Source: Embiotoca jacksoni
Taxonomy: Eukaryota > Chordata > Actinopteri > Embiotocidae
Length of the DNA: 64,000 nt
NCBI GenBank assembly: GCA_022577435.1
Contig: JAKOON010000041.1
Coordinates: 2,129,501 to 2,193,500 of the forward strand
Direction: 5' to 3'
This document shows positions 45,114 through 57,835 of the stretch, in pieces. The stretch's first letter is position 1. Each line of letters begins with the position of its first letter. The position numbers were made by a program, and so were the translations under genes. Below the pieces are notes generated by a model. It saw only the letters and a program-made list of their open reading frames with translations. It was not told where the DNA came from and ran no database searches.

Positions 45114-45600
45114 GGAAGCGGCAGGAACTGGGAGACTAGTCAGGATGGAGGGAAAGATGAATGCAGCAATGTACAGAGACATCCTTGATGAAAACCTTCT
45201 CCAGAGCGCTCTGGACCTCAGACTGGGGCGAAGGTTCGTCTTCCAACAGGACAACGACCCGAAGCACACAGCCAAGATAACAAAGGAGTGTCTTCGGGAC
45301 AACTCTGTGAATGTCTTTGAGTGTCCCAGGCAGAGCCCAGACTTGAACCAGATTGAACATCTCTGGAGAGATCTGAAGATGTCTGAGCACCGACGCTCCC
45401 CATCCAACCTGATGGAGCTTCAGAGGTCCTGCAAAGAAGAACGGGAGAAACTGCCCAAGAATAGGAGCCAAGCTTATAGCATCATACTCAAAAAGACGTG
45501 AGGCTGTAATTTCTGCCAAAGGTGCTTCAACAAAGTATTGAGCAAAGACTGTGAATACTTATGTACGTGTTATATTTTCGTTCTTTATTTTTAATAGACA
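45114..45600 (+). mobile_element. Tc1-type transposon, 3' fragment of transposase
   Basis: The frame 45145-45501 is the C-terminal half of a Tc1 transposase. It holds the second catalytic Asp in FVFQQDNDPKHTA and the Glu region in SPDLNQIEHLWRDLK, then a stop at 45499-45501. The first catalytic Asp and the DNA-binding region are missing. It is a different Tc1 lineage from the elements at 27.1 and 50.2 kb. It lies within the L1, between ORF1 and the remaining ORF2. Confidence 0.85.
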
Positions 45601-47445
45601 GAAAAACAATTTCTAAACTCAAAGCAACATTATTTTGAAATGGGAGAGAAGGCAGGTAAACTTTTGGATCACCAGACCAGGGCTATGGCGCTGTCGAGAC
45701 TGATCCTGAGGATTAGATCCCCCTCAGGAAATGTGGTTACTGATCCTAAGATCATGAATGATGTTTTTTTGAGTTATTTTTCGGATCTTTACTCATCAGA
45801 CTGCCCACCTGAAATGTGGACTGGGCATAACCCTTTGGAATCGATCCCGTTCCCCAAAATCAGTGAGGACATAATTCAATTTCAATTTAATAAAATTGTA
45901 TTTATATAGCGCCAAATCACAACAGAGGTTATTTCATGGCACTTAACACATTAAAGTCCTTACAGTGAAACTGTACAACATTATACAGAGAAACCAACAA
46001 TTCAACAATTCCCACATAAGCTAGGAGGGGAAAAAAAAAAACTCCTCTTGAAAGGAGAAAAACCTCCAACAGAGGGAAGAAAAACTCCCTAGTTTCCTAA
46101 AACAGCTGATCAAGAGTCGTCTTTTTAAGTAAAGGTTTAATTACAGCCACTTTAAAAGCCTGCGGTACATAGCCGGTTACAATAGATAGGTTGATCTGAT
46201 CTAATATGGAAGTATTAATTAAAGGGAAGACTTCCTTAAACAGTTTAGTTGGGATGAGATCTAACAGACAGCTAGAGGATCCAGATGAAGAAATAATTCT
46301 AGTTAACTCAGAGAGCTCAACAGGAGAGAAATGTTCCAAGTTTACATCTGGTCCTACAGTTGCTTTCAGGGCTGCTGTTGCTTAGCAACACATCAGTGAT
46401 GGTGTCAGGAAGGGTCGGCCCGATTCTCTCCCTGATAGTAAGAATTTTATTAGTAAATAAGTTGATGAAGTCATTACTGCTGAGAGCTGAATGAATAGAG
46501 GACTCAACAGAACTGTGACTCTTTGTCAGCCTGCTACAGTGATGAAAAGAAACCTGGGGTTGTTCTTGTCCTCTATTAATGATGAATAATATAAAGTTCT
46601 GGCCTTACCAAGAGCTTTCTTATATAATATTAGACTCTCCTTCCAGGCAGGTGAAATTCTTCTAAATTAGTGGAACTCCATTTCCTTTCCATCTTTCTAG
46701 TCGCTGCCTAGCAGAGCGTAGTTCTGAGTTGTACCATGGAGACAACTTCCTCTGGTTCATGACTCTCTTCTTCAGAGGGGCGACATCATCTAGAGTTGTA
46801 GCAGAGATACTGCAGTGTTTTCTACCAGATGATCCACTTGTGTGGGACTAAGATCAACGTAGATGTCTTCCACTGCTTTAACACACGGCATCGAAGAGGA
46901 TAAACATGTAACTGCTTCCTTAAACTTGGCCACGACATCATCTGACAGACATCTACTGTTGTGGGATTTATTCCCACATGCTGTGTAGTCCATTATTGTA
47001 ACTTCAGATGTTAATAAGAAGTGGTCTGACAAAACAGGGTTTTGAGGAAATACTATTACATTTTCAGTTTCCATCCCATACGACAGAACCAGATGGAGGG
47101 TGTGGTTACCATGGTGACGGGGTTTATTTACATCCTGATAAAAGCCTATAGAATCTAATAATGAGCTGAAAGTAGAACTGAGGCTGTCGTTGTCCACGTC
47201 AACATGAATGTTAATGTCTCTCACTATCATCACTTTATCTGAACTCAGCACTAAATCTGATCAAAAGTCAGAATTCAGTTAGAAACTCTGAATAAGGACC
47301 AGGTGGGAGATAAACAACAACAATACAATCCGTTTCTCTGCTTTCCAGTTTGGGTGAGAGACAAAGAATCAGACTCTCAAATGATTTAGAACTAAGTTTA
47401 GGCTTTGGATTAATTGATAAACTTGAGTGGAAGATTGCTGCCACT

Positions 47446-47485
47446 CCTCCTCCTCCTCCTCCTCCTCCTCCTCCTCCTCCTCCTC
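47446..47485. repeat. CTC/GAG trinucleotide repeat
   Basis: About 13 CTC triplets; on the minus strand they read as a poly-Glu run inside the L2-like endonuclease (IQA then poly-E then WQQSSTQ). The flanking codons fit the LINE frame, so the expansion happened within a LINE copy. Confidence 0.95.
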
Positions 47486-48057
47486 AGCCTGAATCTCTAG
47501 GAATATGATAATTAATATGACTGGGAGGAGTTGCTTCATTAATCCTAACATATTCTTCCTGTTGCAGCCAGGTCTCTGTGAGACAGAGTAAATCAATCTG
47601 ATGATCAGTTATCAAGTCATTTACTAACAGAGATTTAGACCAGAGACTCAACAAACAAATCCGTCTGCTAAAAGAAGAATATCATTTACAGTGCTTCAAT
47701 TAATAATAACAGGCTTTGGAAAAATTAGCTTAAAAAGAAGCAGGCATTGGTGACTCAGAGGGGCCTCTAACATTTGGATGCGAGAGGAAGAGGAGGAGGA
47801 GGCCACGAATTTGGCAAATCCCATCAATACAAAGTGCTTGTAGTCCTGTGTGACATGCAGATTGTCCGACGAGTAAAAAAAAAAGAACTATTTACAGAAT
47901 GTACACGGAGCAGAAGGGTGGTTGGCGTCTCCGTCAGAGGCAGCAGTCCGTCAGTTCATCAGCAGCGCAGAGAAAAGACTTCACACTCGTAAACAGGAAT
48001 GATGCGAGTGTTGTTCCCATCTCGCTGCAACACGCTCACACAGGCTAAACTTCAAAA

Positions 48058-48153
48058 TCACTGGCTGATGCCCTGATTGGTGTAGTAGTCGTAGTCGTAG
48101 CCGTTGTCCCCGTACAGCTCCTCAGCACTGCCAACTCCGTTCCTCACCTCTTT
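48058..48153 (-). other. Tyr/Asp-rich C-terminus-like reading frame, unidentified
   Basis: The minus strand reads KEVRNGVGSAEELYGDNGYD and then YDYYTNQGISQ to a TGA at 48058-48060, preceded by an in-frame stop. The composition looks like the C-terminal end of a host protein rather than a LINE. It lies inside the L2-like LINE insertion, between its 5' region and its endonuclease. It could be a captured last exon with its 3' UTR (about 47770-48060), or chance. I do not recognise the protein. Confidence 0.3.
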
Positions 48154-50157
48154 AGTTCACTTTTAATTGTCAGATTTTTTTTGCTCCATTAATTTGGTAG
48201 GATCCATTTTTATTACATTTTTATTGATCCATCTTTTGTTGAGTTGTTTAAATATAGGTGGTCTGGGTACAGACACAACCTCTACAGGATGTTGAAGGTT
48301 TTGGGTGAGTGACAGCTCTGAAGAAGCTGCAGAGGAAACACACTGAGCAGGAAAAACAAGAAGAGGAGGAGGGAGAGAGGGAAGACATTGCTAACTGCTA
48401 AGCTAGCAGTACCAAAACACCAAGTTAGTGAACGTTGGTCAAAGATTTAACAGTGGAATTGTTCAAGAAGAGCAAACGTGAGTTTTAACTTGAGATTAGA
48501 AGAAGTGGAGAGAGAGTTTAAAATACGTAGAATTCAGGAAAAGAAGCTGAAATAGCAGAGAAGTAACACTAGTTACAATGTTTGTAGACAGGAAGTGACG
48601 CAATATGCTCACCGTGACGTCAGACGTTTCGCCGTGACATACCTAACAATCTTGGACTTCCGATCTCGACTACGGAAGTGGAGGAGGCAATTAAACTACT
48701 ACAGAATGGCAAATCACCAGACCCAGATGGGTTCATCATAGAATTTTACAAAACATACTCCAAGCTAGTCTCCCCACTGCTGACAAAAGTATATAATGAA
48801 TCATTTTCAAAAGGATAGCTACCCCCAACACTATCTGAAGCTACCATTTGTCTCCTACTGAAAAAGAACAAAGACCCTCTGTTATTTAACAACTACAGGC
48901 CCATATCCCTTCTGAATGTTGACCAGAAGATCTTAGCCTGGTTCTATCTACACGTCTGCAGAAAGCTCGACCATCTCTGATCTCTGCAGACCAAACGGGC
49001 TTCATGGCAGGACAGAGTTCCTTATTTAACACGAGACGGCTGCTTAACATAATCAGCTCCCCAAACCATGACACTCCTGAGGCAGTATTATCTTTAGATG
49101 CTGAGAAGGCTTTCGACAGGGTCGAATGGAAGTATCTATACTATATTTTGCAAAGATTTAGCTTTAGCTCAGACTTTATAGCCTGGATCGAGTTGCTCTA
49201 TAACTCTCCGACTGCTTCCATTCTCACTAACGGCGCCCTTTCGCTTTATGCTGTGGCACCAGACAAGGTTGTCCCCTCTCGCCCCTTCTGTTTGCTTTGG
49301 CCATTGAACCTTTAGCCATCTGGCTCCAGGGTGAAGGGGGATTCGAGGGCATTTCCATGATGGGAATCACACACAAACTGTCACTATATGCGGATGATCT
49401 CTTGTTATATGTCTCCAATCCTGTCTCATCCCTTTCAGTTGTCGAAGATATTCTACTCGAATACGGAAAATATTCTGGTTATAAATTAAACTTTCATAAA
49501 AGTGAACTTCTCCCCATAAATGCGTTAGCCAAGGAACTACTACAATCTCTCTTTCCATTCAAGGTGACCTTGGAAGGATTGAGATACCTAGGGGTGGTCA
49601 TTACACCATCATTTAAAGATCTGTTCGCCAAGAACTTTCATCCTCTTGTTGACAACTGTAAATCCAATATAACCCTCTGCTCTGCTCTCTCCCTGTCCCT
49701 CATGGGCCGCGTCAACCTCATAAAAATATAAATTCTTCCCAAATACCTATATTTGTTTCAACAAATCCCAATCTTTTTTTTTCGCCTACGAGATCAGACT
49801 GTCTCCTCATTTCTGTGGGTTAATAAACCCCCTCACATTAAAAAAGCAAGTTTGCAACTTCCTAAAAAGTCAGGTGGATTAGCTCTAGCCAATTTAATCC
49901 AATATTACTGGGCCTACAACATTGAAAAGCTATGTCAATAGATGGATGATGGGCTAAGAAATGGCCCCTTGTGGGCCCAAATGGAACTATCCTCTTACAA
50001 GTTTTCCCTTCAATCCCTCATCACGCCACGACTGCCACTTAAAACCGACGGGATCTCAGAAAATCCCATAGTTACTAACTCTCTCAACATCTGGATACAA
50101 TTCCGTAAACATTGTGGACTGAACAAACCTTCTACTTTGGCCCCTTCTACTTTGGTG

Positions 50158-51232
50158 TTCAGAGAGAAATCTCTGAACACAAGGGACAAGGCTGGAAACC
50201 AATATTGGATGGTGATGATCTTCGGGCCCTCAGGGAGCATTACATTAAAAACACACTATTCTGGAGTGGAAATCACTGCATGGGCTTAGGAACACTTGTG
50301 AAAACCATCGTCTGTGAACACAGTTCATCGCTGCGTCCACAAATGCTGTTAAAACTCTCCAAACAAGAAACCAGATAGAAACATGATCCAGAAACACCGC
50401 CGCCTTCTCTGGACCGAGATCATTGAAGATGGACTGAGGTGAAGTGGACAACTGTCCTGAGGTCTGATGGATCACAATCTGAGATTCTGTTTGGAAATCA
50501 TGGACGCTGCATCCTCCAGGTTAAAGAGGAGAGGGACCATCCAGCTTGTTATCAGCTCAGTTCTAAAGCCAGCATCTGTGATGGTACAGGGATGCATTAG
50601 TGCACATGGCATGGGTAGCTTGAACATCTGGAAGGAAGCATTAATGCTGAATGATATATTCAGGTTTTGGAGCAACATATGCTGCCATCCAGACAACGTC
50701 TCTTTCAGGGAAGGTCTTGTTTATTTCAGCAGAACAACGTCCAACCACATTCTGCACGTATTCCAACAGCATGGTTCTCTAGTAGAAGAGTCCGCTGATA
50801 AACTGGCCTCCTGCTGTCCAGACCTGTCAATCATTGAAAACATCTGGAGCATCAGGACATGAACAATACAACAAAGGAGACCCTGAACTGTTGAGCAGCT
50901 GAAATCCTCTATTAGGCAAGAATGGGACCACATTTCACTTTCAAAACTCCAGAAACTGATCTCCTCAGTTCCCAAACATTTACAGTGTTGTAAAAAGAAG
51001 AATTGATGCAACACTGGTAAACATGACCCTGTCCCAACTTTTTTAGACATCAAACATTCAAAACAAGTATATATTTTTATAAAACAAAAACCTTTCTCAG
51101 TTTCAACATTTGATGTGTTCTCTTTGGTCTATTTGCAATTAAATATGGTTTAATGTGATTTGCGAATTATTGCAATCTGTTTTTATTTGCATTTTACACA
51201 ACGTCACTACTTTTTGGGAAACAGGATTGTAT
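50158..51232 (+). mobile_element. Tc1/mariner-like element, 5'-truncated copy
   Basis: It starts inside the transposase region (gaaatctctgaacacaaggg) and continues through recognisable but broken transposase: a catalytic-core-like stretch reading LFGNHGRCILQVKEERDH in another frame, GCISAHGMGSLNIWKEAL, CPDLSIIENIWSIRT. It ends with the right terminus cactactttttgggaaacag at about 51232. The first four bases of the boundary with the L1 are uncertain. The copy at 59.8-60.8 kb is nearly the same over this part. No functional transposase. Confidence 0.85.
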
Positions 51233-52523
51233 TTTTGTTGTTGTTTTTGTTAAAAACAAGAACATAAAAACATTATGTTTTTTCTTCTGTTTTCTGAGTT
51301 CTGACAGTTTATTTCGGTTTTGTGCCTAAAGACAAGACAACATTTTTTTATACATTTTTCTGTTTCTGCTTCTTGTTAAAATAAAGATACAATCTGTTTT
51401 TTTTGTTTCTGCCACTTTGGATTTAATCAAATTAACAAACTATCAACAGCCTTCACGTGCACTTTGAGTGCTGCTTTGGAAATCATGAGTAGAAATGTTC
51501 TTAAAACACCCTCTTGCCTTCTAAAATTGTATATTAGCGGGAAGTAGGGCTGTGTACAAACCCAGCCTCTAACCTTTCACCATCCCTGAGGATTCAGACT
51601 CCATGGAAATATTTAGTTTTGTTTCCAAATTCAATTATATTCATACAAGACTGAATTCATTAATCAAGCAGCGTGTTGGTGGTCACCGTATGTTTATTTC
51701 TAGAAGTGTCTTCAGCCATCACATTGGGTATATCTGAGGGAACGCTGTGTGCACCAGGGTTCTCAACCCAAACCAACACTGCCATCTGTTGGTCAACAGA
51801 CAGGCTCAGCATGCATTAAATGTAAATAATACAACAATGTGAAACCTTTAGTCACAGTGTAAAGATGGCCATGTTGCACATTTTATTATGACAATCTTCT
51901 CCCTCATGAATCCACTGATTAACATTTTGATCATGGATCATCTTTTTCACCGAGAGAAAGGAACAGCATCTCAAAGTGCAGTGAGCTGCTGGCAGCATGT
52001 GTGAAAGCTGAGGTCAGTCCGAGTGTAGCTCCGGTCCCTGCGCTGGTGCATGCATGTATGTATATAGGCTGCATGCATAATAGAGTAGCTTGATAGGAAA
52101 TTAACAAACAAGGGGGATGAGCTCAGTCCTCTGTATGACATATAAGACAACATTGTACTTCTGTCTGATTTCTATTGCTCACTGTCTTACATGACCTCTC
52201 TTGGTATGCATGCGTGTGTTGTATACACACGGCTCTGTCTGCCAAAGCCTGTCCAGGTCAAGCAAACACTCACTTGATGAAGAATATAAGAGAGCAGGCA
52301 ACTTGGGAAAAAAAAAAGAGAAGAGAAAGTGTGAGAGCGAGCAGCAGAGGCAGTGGAGCTCCCCAGGAATTATTGAGGAGCGTCTGTCGGTTCGCGCCTG
52401 CATCCTAAATAATGGATGAGATCCTCCAATGAGATAAAACCAAAATACCATGCCGTTACAAGGACATAGACTGCCGTGAATACTAACTACTCCTGTGCGC
52501 TTTCATTTCGTTTACTGTGTGAT
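51233..52523. other. No supported gene; possible 5' UTR at the right end
   Basis: AT-rich, then more balanced after about 52150. Sequence at 52290-52520 looks like the purine-rich 5' UTR of a gene (gagaagagaaagtgtgagag, then GC-richer) but has no identifiable promoter element. Confidence 0.4.
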
Positions 52524-52652
52524 CATGCAGGCCCTCCTTGCCATCCGAGTGCCAGGCGCTCATAGAGTTGTGTGTATCATCACCTGCCTGCTGTACGGGA
52601 TCTCCTGCAATCTAATGAGCTGGCTGCTGCTCCTGCTGTCACATAATAAGTA
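52524..52652 (+). CDS. Candidate first coding exon with hydrophobic N-terminus (unidentified)
   Basis: From the ATG at 52526 the frame reads MQALLAIRVPGAHRVV, CIITCLLYGISC, NLMSWLLLLLSHNK and stops at TAG. A donor-like GTAGGT overlaps the stop (SHN|gtaggt), so it could be a first exon encoding a signal peptide or anchor. A purine-rich, 5' UTR-like sequence precedes it. I do not recognise the protein and see no following exon within the window. It could equally be a chance frame. Confidence 0.3.
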
Positions 52653-53984
52653 GGTGCTTTCATTCTTCATATTTCTCTGTTATATATGCACCATCCAGTT
52701 CCTTGATAATCCAGCTCCTGTTTACTTATTTATACAGCAAGTATGAGGAATGCATGGTGATCTGCCAGCTGTATACTTTCTGTCCTGTGTTCTGTGTGGG
52801 GTTTTTTATTTATTGCCGCTGGAAAACTGTCAGATCACAAGACTTTGGTATTTGGAGTTCAAACCAGCTGCGACCCGCTGAGGCCTCTGAAGGTGACCTG
52901 GTCCAGGACATCCAACACACTGCAGTCATGTGATCAAGACGTTTTTTTCTTTATAGTCACTCGGGTCTTTACACCCATCCCACACACACACACACACACA
53001 CACACACATCTAATGCGTTGACTACCAGAATCAACTGTTCACTTCCTGTCTAATGTATCCCAGACAGACAACTGTCATTTGGTTCATCTGTGAGCGGTCA
53101 ACCCAGAATCACGGCAAAACGTGAAATAGACACGCCAGTCAACAGCAGCAAAATGTGAAATAGCCATGCTTTGGCCTGTCTAGGCTTGAAAGTTACACGT
53201 TTTGAAAGCGTGAAACTTACACACATGTAAATGTCATGTGACGTGGGATCATGTGACCAAATGCCCCACAACAGGTGCTTCGGGACAAAGTACAAAGGAA
53301 TTTTTTTGCCAGCATAAAGAGGAAGTATGGGTGGTTTGGTGGTATTAATTGCAAACTGCCCTGTGGAACAATAAGATTCAGATCCAGGAGGTGACAACGA
53401 TTTCCTTAAGTTTTTTTTTTGTTGGTTTCCTAAAACCCAAAATGTGCTCAGAATTAGTATGTAGTCTGATGTTGGAACACTTCTTCAGGCCTCATTCAGC
53501 GCCGTGTGAAAAAACACAGCTTCCTCATTCATTTCAATGAGGCCAGACCTACAGCACTGCGGGGAGCCATCGCGGAGGGTTGCAGAAAAAATGATGCAGA
53601 CTTGTTTCGCAAAAAGGTGGAACATGGCTCAACATCAACTGTGTTTCCAGTGTGAGAAATTTGTATAAAGTTAATCACTATAGTTATAAACCCTCGACCT
53701 CTGAGAAGTCTTCAGATTCATGGATGTTTCTCAAACTGAACTTTTTTGATTATATTTCATGTCGAAATGGTACCTGAGACACAACCCAGCAGCACAGGTC
53801 TGTTCTCCCTCTTAGATTTATTATCCACCCTCCCTTTTTGCAGCAGTCATTCACCGTTTTGTGTATTCACGTTTATATAAAAGATAGGAAGGTTGATTTT
53901 TGACTGGATTGATTATCAATGTATAATGAGCTGCTGGGTCTGTGTGAAAAGGCTGCAGAGACTGGTGTGGCCACGGATAGGTCT
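52653..53984. other. No supported gene; short CA tract
   Basis: A (CA)n tract lies at about 52980-53008. No other recognisable feature was found. Short open frames have no domain. Confidence 0.45.
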
Positions 53985-54550
53985 TAACCAATCATCAAAT
54001 ATCAGTGATGTCATCATCCATCAGTGATGTCATCGTTGGTTTGTGAACGTTATGAATCCTCCAGTTCAGATTCTGTCCGTCACCATCTTTGCTAGTTCGG
54101 AGCGGTTTGGAGCAGGAAGTGACCATATTTGGACGAGCTGGGGGAGGAGCCAGCGGTGGATCTGTCCGATCTGATTGGAAACCTGACGATACTACGTCCC
54201 GCCCACCGATAGCTGTAACCTGACTGCACCACAGGCCTGTCAATCAAACAGACACGCCCCCAAAAACAGGTCTTCTTGAATCTTCTTTTCTAATGAATGA
54301 GGGATTATTTTCAGATGGACCTCCAGAAAACTAATAAGAAGGAGTGACTTTAGCTAACAACACCGAGATAACTGATGGACACATTTTATTCACTTTGGAT
54401 TTGATGAGAGAAGTTGAATGGGAGTCTATGGAGCCGGAGGCTTTTTGGAGCCGACCTCTAGTGGCACTCGCTGGTATTGCAGCTTAAGACACTTCTGGAT
54501 CAGAACCATTTTACAGACCTGAAGCTACGAACTCTTTTAGAAACAGTCGG
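53985..54550 (+). mobile_element. Dispersed repeat family R, long copy
   Basis: A nearly identical companion of 33385-33945 and 62308-62815. It includes the intact cccgcccaccgatagctgta segment that is shortened in the 33.4-kb copy. No coding capacity. Confidence 0.85.
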
Positions 54551-55370
54551 TGGTCTTGACACTGTGTGAGATGCGTGATGCTCCCACTGAACTCAGCTAT
54601 TGAAGTACTTCACATGCTACTCCTGCAACACACTGCACATGCAACTGATTTCAGTCATTAGCATCCCTAGGCTATTAATAGCATTTGTAGGCTAGTCGCT
54701 AGCATCCCTTGGCTGACAACTGACATTTCTAAGCTAGTCACTGATATTCAGAAGTTAGCAACTGCATTCTTGAGGAACGTGACTCAGGCTAACCTGTGAA
54801 TGCTATTTGTTAGCCTACTGATGCTAGTAGCTAGCCAAGTCACTTACATATCCACCAGGTTCCCGAGGTAGGCGTGGGAATTAGCCGACTTATCTCGCAG
54901 AAAAAAATTGCATTTCCCAACCTTAAAGAAGAACTGTGCCTAAAAAATATAATGAATTAACTTTTTCTCTATGCTGATGAAAAACAAAATCTTGTTGCAA
55001 ATTGCAAACAATGTATTTGTTGTTATTAGTTGTATTAAATAATGGCCAAGAGATGATGAGAAACACATACTGTAATGTTTGAACTCTCAGTACTCACGTT
55101 TCATATGATTTGTTATAAATCATTTGTCAAACCTTCACTTATTAAACTTTCCAGATGTTAAAAGAGTGATAATCTGTGGACCGCTGAAGGAGTCGATCTC
55201 ATAACTGTGAGTTTCTGCTCGGCTCCATCTCTCTTCATGGGTCGGCGTGTTGACATCATAACATCACTCAACCTGTCACTGCTGGATGGAGCTTCACTGC
55301 ATAGAATACTGGTGGAAGTGCTGCTGCTGCTGCACGACCCCGACCTCCACCCACCATCATCAACACCATT
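54551..55370. other. No supported gene; loose GCTAGTAGCTAGC-type repeats
   Basis: At 54640-54850 short motifs such as ggctagtcgctagcat and ttagcatccctaggct recur imperfectly, hinting at an old tandem array. The remainder is AT-rich. Confidence 0.45.
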
Positions 55371-55402
55371 ACCACACACACACACGCACACACACACTCC
55401 CT

Positions 55403-55441
<39 letters not shown>

Positions 55442-55442
55442 C

Positions 55443-55477
<35 letters not shown>

Positions 55478-55560
55478 ACTCACACACACACACACACACA
55501 CACAGACACACACACGCTCTCACACACACACACACACACTCACACACACACTCTCACACA

Positions 55561-55652
<92 letters not shown>

Positions 55653-55676
55653 CTCTCTCACACACACACACACAGT
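55371..55676. repeat. Compound CA/CTCTCT microsatellite
   Basis: About 305 bp of (CA)n with ctccctctcacaca and ctctctctcaca interruptions. Histidine/threonine-rich and cysteine/valine-rich frames are artefacts. Confidence 0.98.
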
Positions 55677-57835
55677 ACAACAATGCTTCAAGGCCATGCA
55701 GCTCTCTCTATTCAGCGAGTGACTCTGTTCTCTCCATCTGCTCTCGTTTCTTTCTCTGAATCCCTGATATAAATAAGTTCATCAGAAGGGGGCGCTGTGG
55801 AGAGCAGCTGAGGTGGAACCACATCACTGCTGTTATGCAAACTGCATCTGGGCATCAGCAACGCCGAGGCCAGAAATATACAAAAGTGTAATCATGGTTA
55901 ATAAAGCAGATCAGATTGTTGTGCAAGTCATTTTGATGTAGCTTCTGACTGATTTCACAGCTTTATTCATGAGGGTTTCTGCTGTTATTTATCACAAGGT
56001 CGACTAGCATTTAAATATCACGTAAAGGTCTCAAAGAAAACGGTAAAAGGTGCATGTTTTGATCATGTACAGTAAACCTATACCAAATTTGTGACCATTA
56101 ACACAAGCGCAGACACAACTCTGGAGCAGCACAGAGCAGCATCGAAGGAGGAACAGATCATTAGAAGGTGTGTCACAGCTGATTTCAATCACAGCCAATC
56201 AGATCTCCTCTCCTCCTTCAAACCTCTGAGCTGCAGCGTGTTGTCAGTTTGTAAAGAGAGAAGCAGCAGCAGACCGACATCATCCAGACTTTAACCAGGA
56301 GGAACCTGACAGACTGGTCTGGAGGTTCAGGCTCTGATCTCTGAAGTTATGGTGCTGCAGTCGGCCTCCACCATGATGATGTTAAACAGCTGTGAAGAGG
56401 GAACTAATATTATAAAGAAGTCCACTGGCTGCCCAGTGGAGGAAGAGGTTCAATGATAGAAGACTGAAACCTGCATCTTATAAACACCGACATGAATGAA
56501 ATGTCCGAGTGAGCAAAGAACATTCATCAATACAGTGAGATCATGAGCTGGAACCATGTTGAGGAGAAGCTCCTGGAGCTTTGAGTGTGACTAATTAACT
56601 CTTCAAACATTAATTAAATGACCTATAGCTGCTGTATGTAACCTGCTTTAACCTTTAGTCTCACTCTGTGGTGTCACACAGCGGCTCCAGTACTGAACCT
56701 GAAGAGTAGGAACAAGGCTTTGGAATTGTTTCCTCTTCATGTGTAATTTATTGTTGTTAACTTGAGTGTTTTTTATACTTTATGGCTGAAATTGACTGCT
56801 GCGTCACAGTTTAACTGAATTGGACAGTTGTGTTGAAAAAAAACCCTCTCGTTTTAATTATTTATGTAACTGTAAATTAATACATCGAACATCCACCCAA
56901 CCTGTCTGTGGGAGTTTTGGTCTGTTCATGAACGCTCTGAACACTGAAATCATGAAGTCGTCTGTCAGCTGCGACGGACTGAAACCTGGTCGAGCTGCAG
57001 CCACCGGCACGAGTTCACCTCACGATTAACACCAAAGTTGCACTGCAGCAGCATCTTCACCGACACTCTCTGTTGCACTAATCTGACAATTCAGGTGCAG
57101 TCAGGTTCATGTTGATCCACAAAACTTTTAACTTGGTGCAAGCGCAGAAAAAAACCCTCTCAAGACACTCTTCATAGAGCAGCGGTAGAAAGACTCAAGC
57201 ACCTTTACAGACAAGTGGCTTGTTTCTTTAAAAAGTAGAGCTCCTGATGTTCAGCGAGGAGCAGCGAGGAGGAGCAGGACCATGAGAGGCTCTTCACCTC
57301 TCGATTTGTACAACAGGACCGGGTCCCGAACACCACCGTCCACCGAGTGGTTTAGGAGCCACAGTTTGCTGCATCAGTCTTTAACCCAGGGTACGACAGC
57401 TCTCACTGCTAACTGCTTACCCATCAGCCCCGGCACCGATATGTCTCTTAACGAACCTCTCAGCTTCTATCTCTCGTGTTCTGACAGTCGTCTCTGCTCT
57501 CTCAGCGCGAACACAAAACCCTCCTCTCATGTGCACCGATGTTTTCACACAACCGAGGTTATCTCCGCGAAACGCTCCGTTCTGACAGCACGTTGTGGGA
57601 TGTATCAGAGGCAGACATCTCACCTGATCTTTGATATTTGTCAGAGACTGGGTGGAGCGGGGGGCGGGGCGGGACGGGTCTGCTGTCAATCAGGCCTGAA
57701 AGTGGAGAAATTGACAGGTGGAGACGGAGAGAAGAAACACAAGGTGGGACTGAAGCAAAGAGGGAGTTAGAAGAGAAGAGCACCTTCCTAGTGATTCAAC
57801 ATCTACTGTTTATACAAGGGTCAACGTCCACGACA
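55677..57835. other. No supported gene; GC-rich end
   Basis: Mixed sequence. A 162-codon frame at 57282-57770 has no recognisable domain. GC-box-like gggggcggggcggg lies at about 57659-57673. A promoter is possible but unsupported. Confidence 0.4.

Larger units (their letters stand above)
45874..48635 (-). mobile_element. L2-like LINE insertion with 6-bp target-site duplication
   Basis: Flanked by gacata (45868-45873 and 48636-48641). The 3' tail lies at 45874 (inverse of taaattgaaattgaat, gcgctatata-type). Minus-strand frames show endonuclease (LITDHQIDLLCLTETWL-type reading near 47600, IVRDINIHVDVDNDSLSS at 47240), LSYGMETENVIVFPQNPVLS, LSPTQVDHLV, then the start of reverse transcriptase (LLDLIPTKLFKEVFP, AFKVAVIKPLLKK) at 46339-46097. 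Most of the reverse transcriptase is deleted before the 3' UTR. A (CTC)n expansion sits in the endonuclease. The copy is inactive. Confidence 0.85.
45640..50157 (+). mobile_element. L1-clade LINE ORF2 remnant, interrupted by another LINE
   Basis: ORF2 sequence at 45640-45873 (MGEKAGKLLDHQ, MNDVFLSYFSDLYSSDC, FPKISEDI) resumes at 48642 (PNNLGLPISTTEVEEAI, GKSPDPDGF). It then covers reverse transcriptase: LLKKNKDPLLFNNYRPISLL, LDAEKAFDRVEWKYL and the catalytic YADD at 49387-49398. It continues to about 50157. Stops and frameshifts occur throughout. Removing 45874-48641 restores continuity of the reading, which shows that the intervening LINE inserted later. Confidence 0.85.

Noticed and set aside
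57282..57770. 162-codon frame near GC boxes as a gene
   Set aside because: No recognisable domain or leader, and the opposite strand is open too; kept only as an unannotated stretch.
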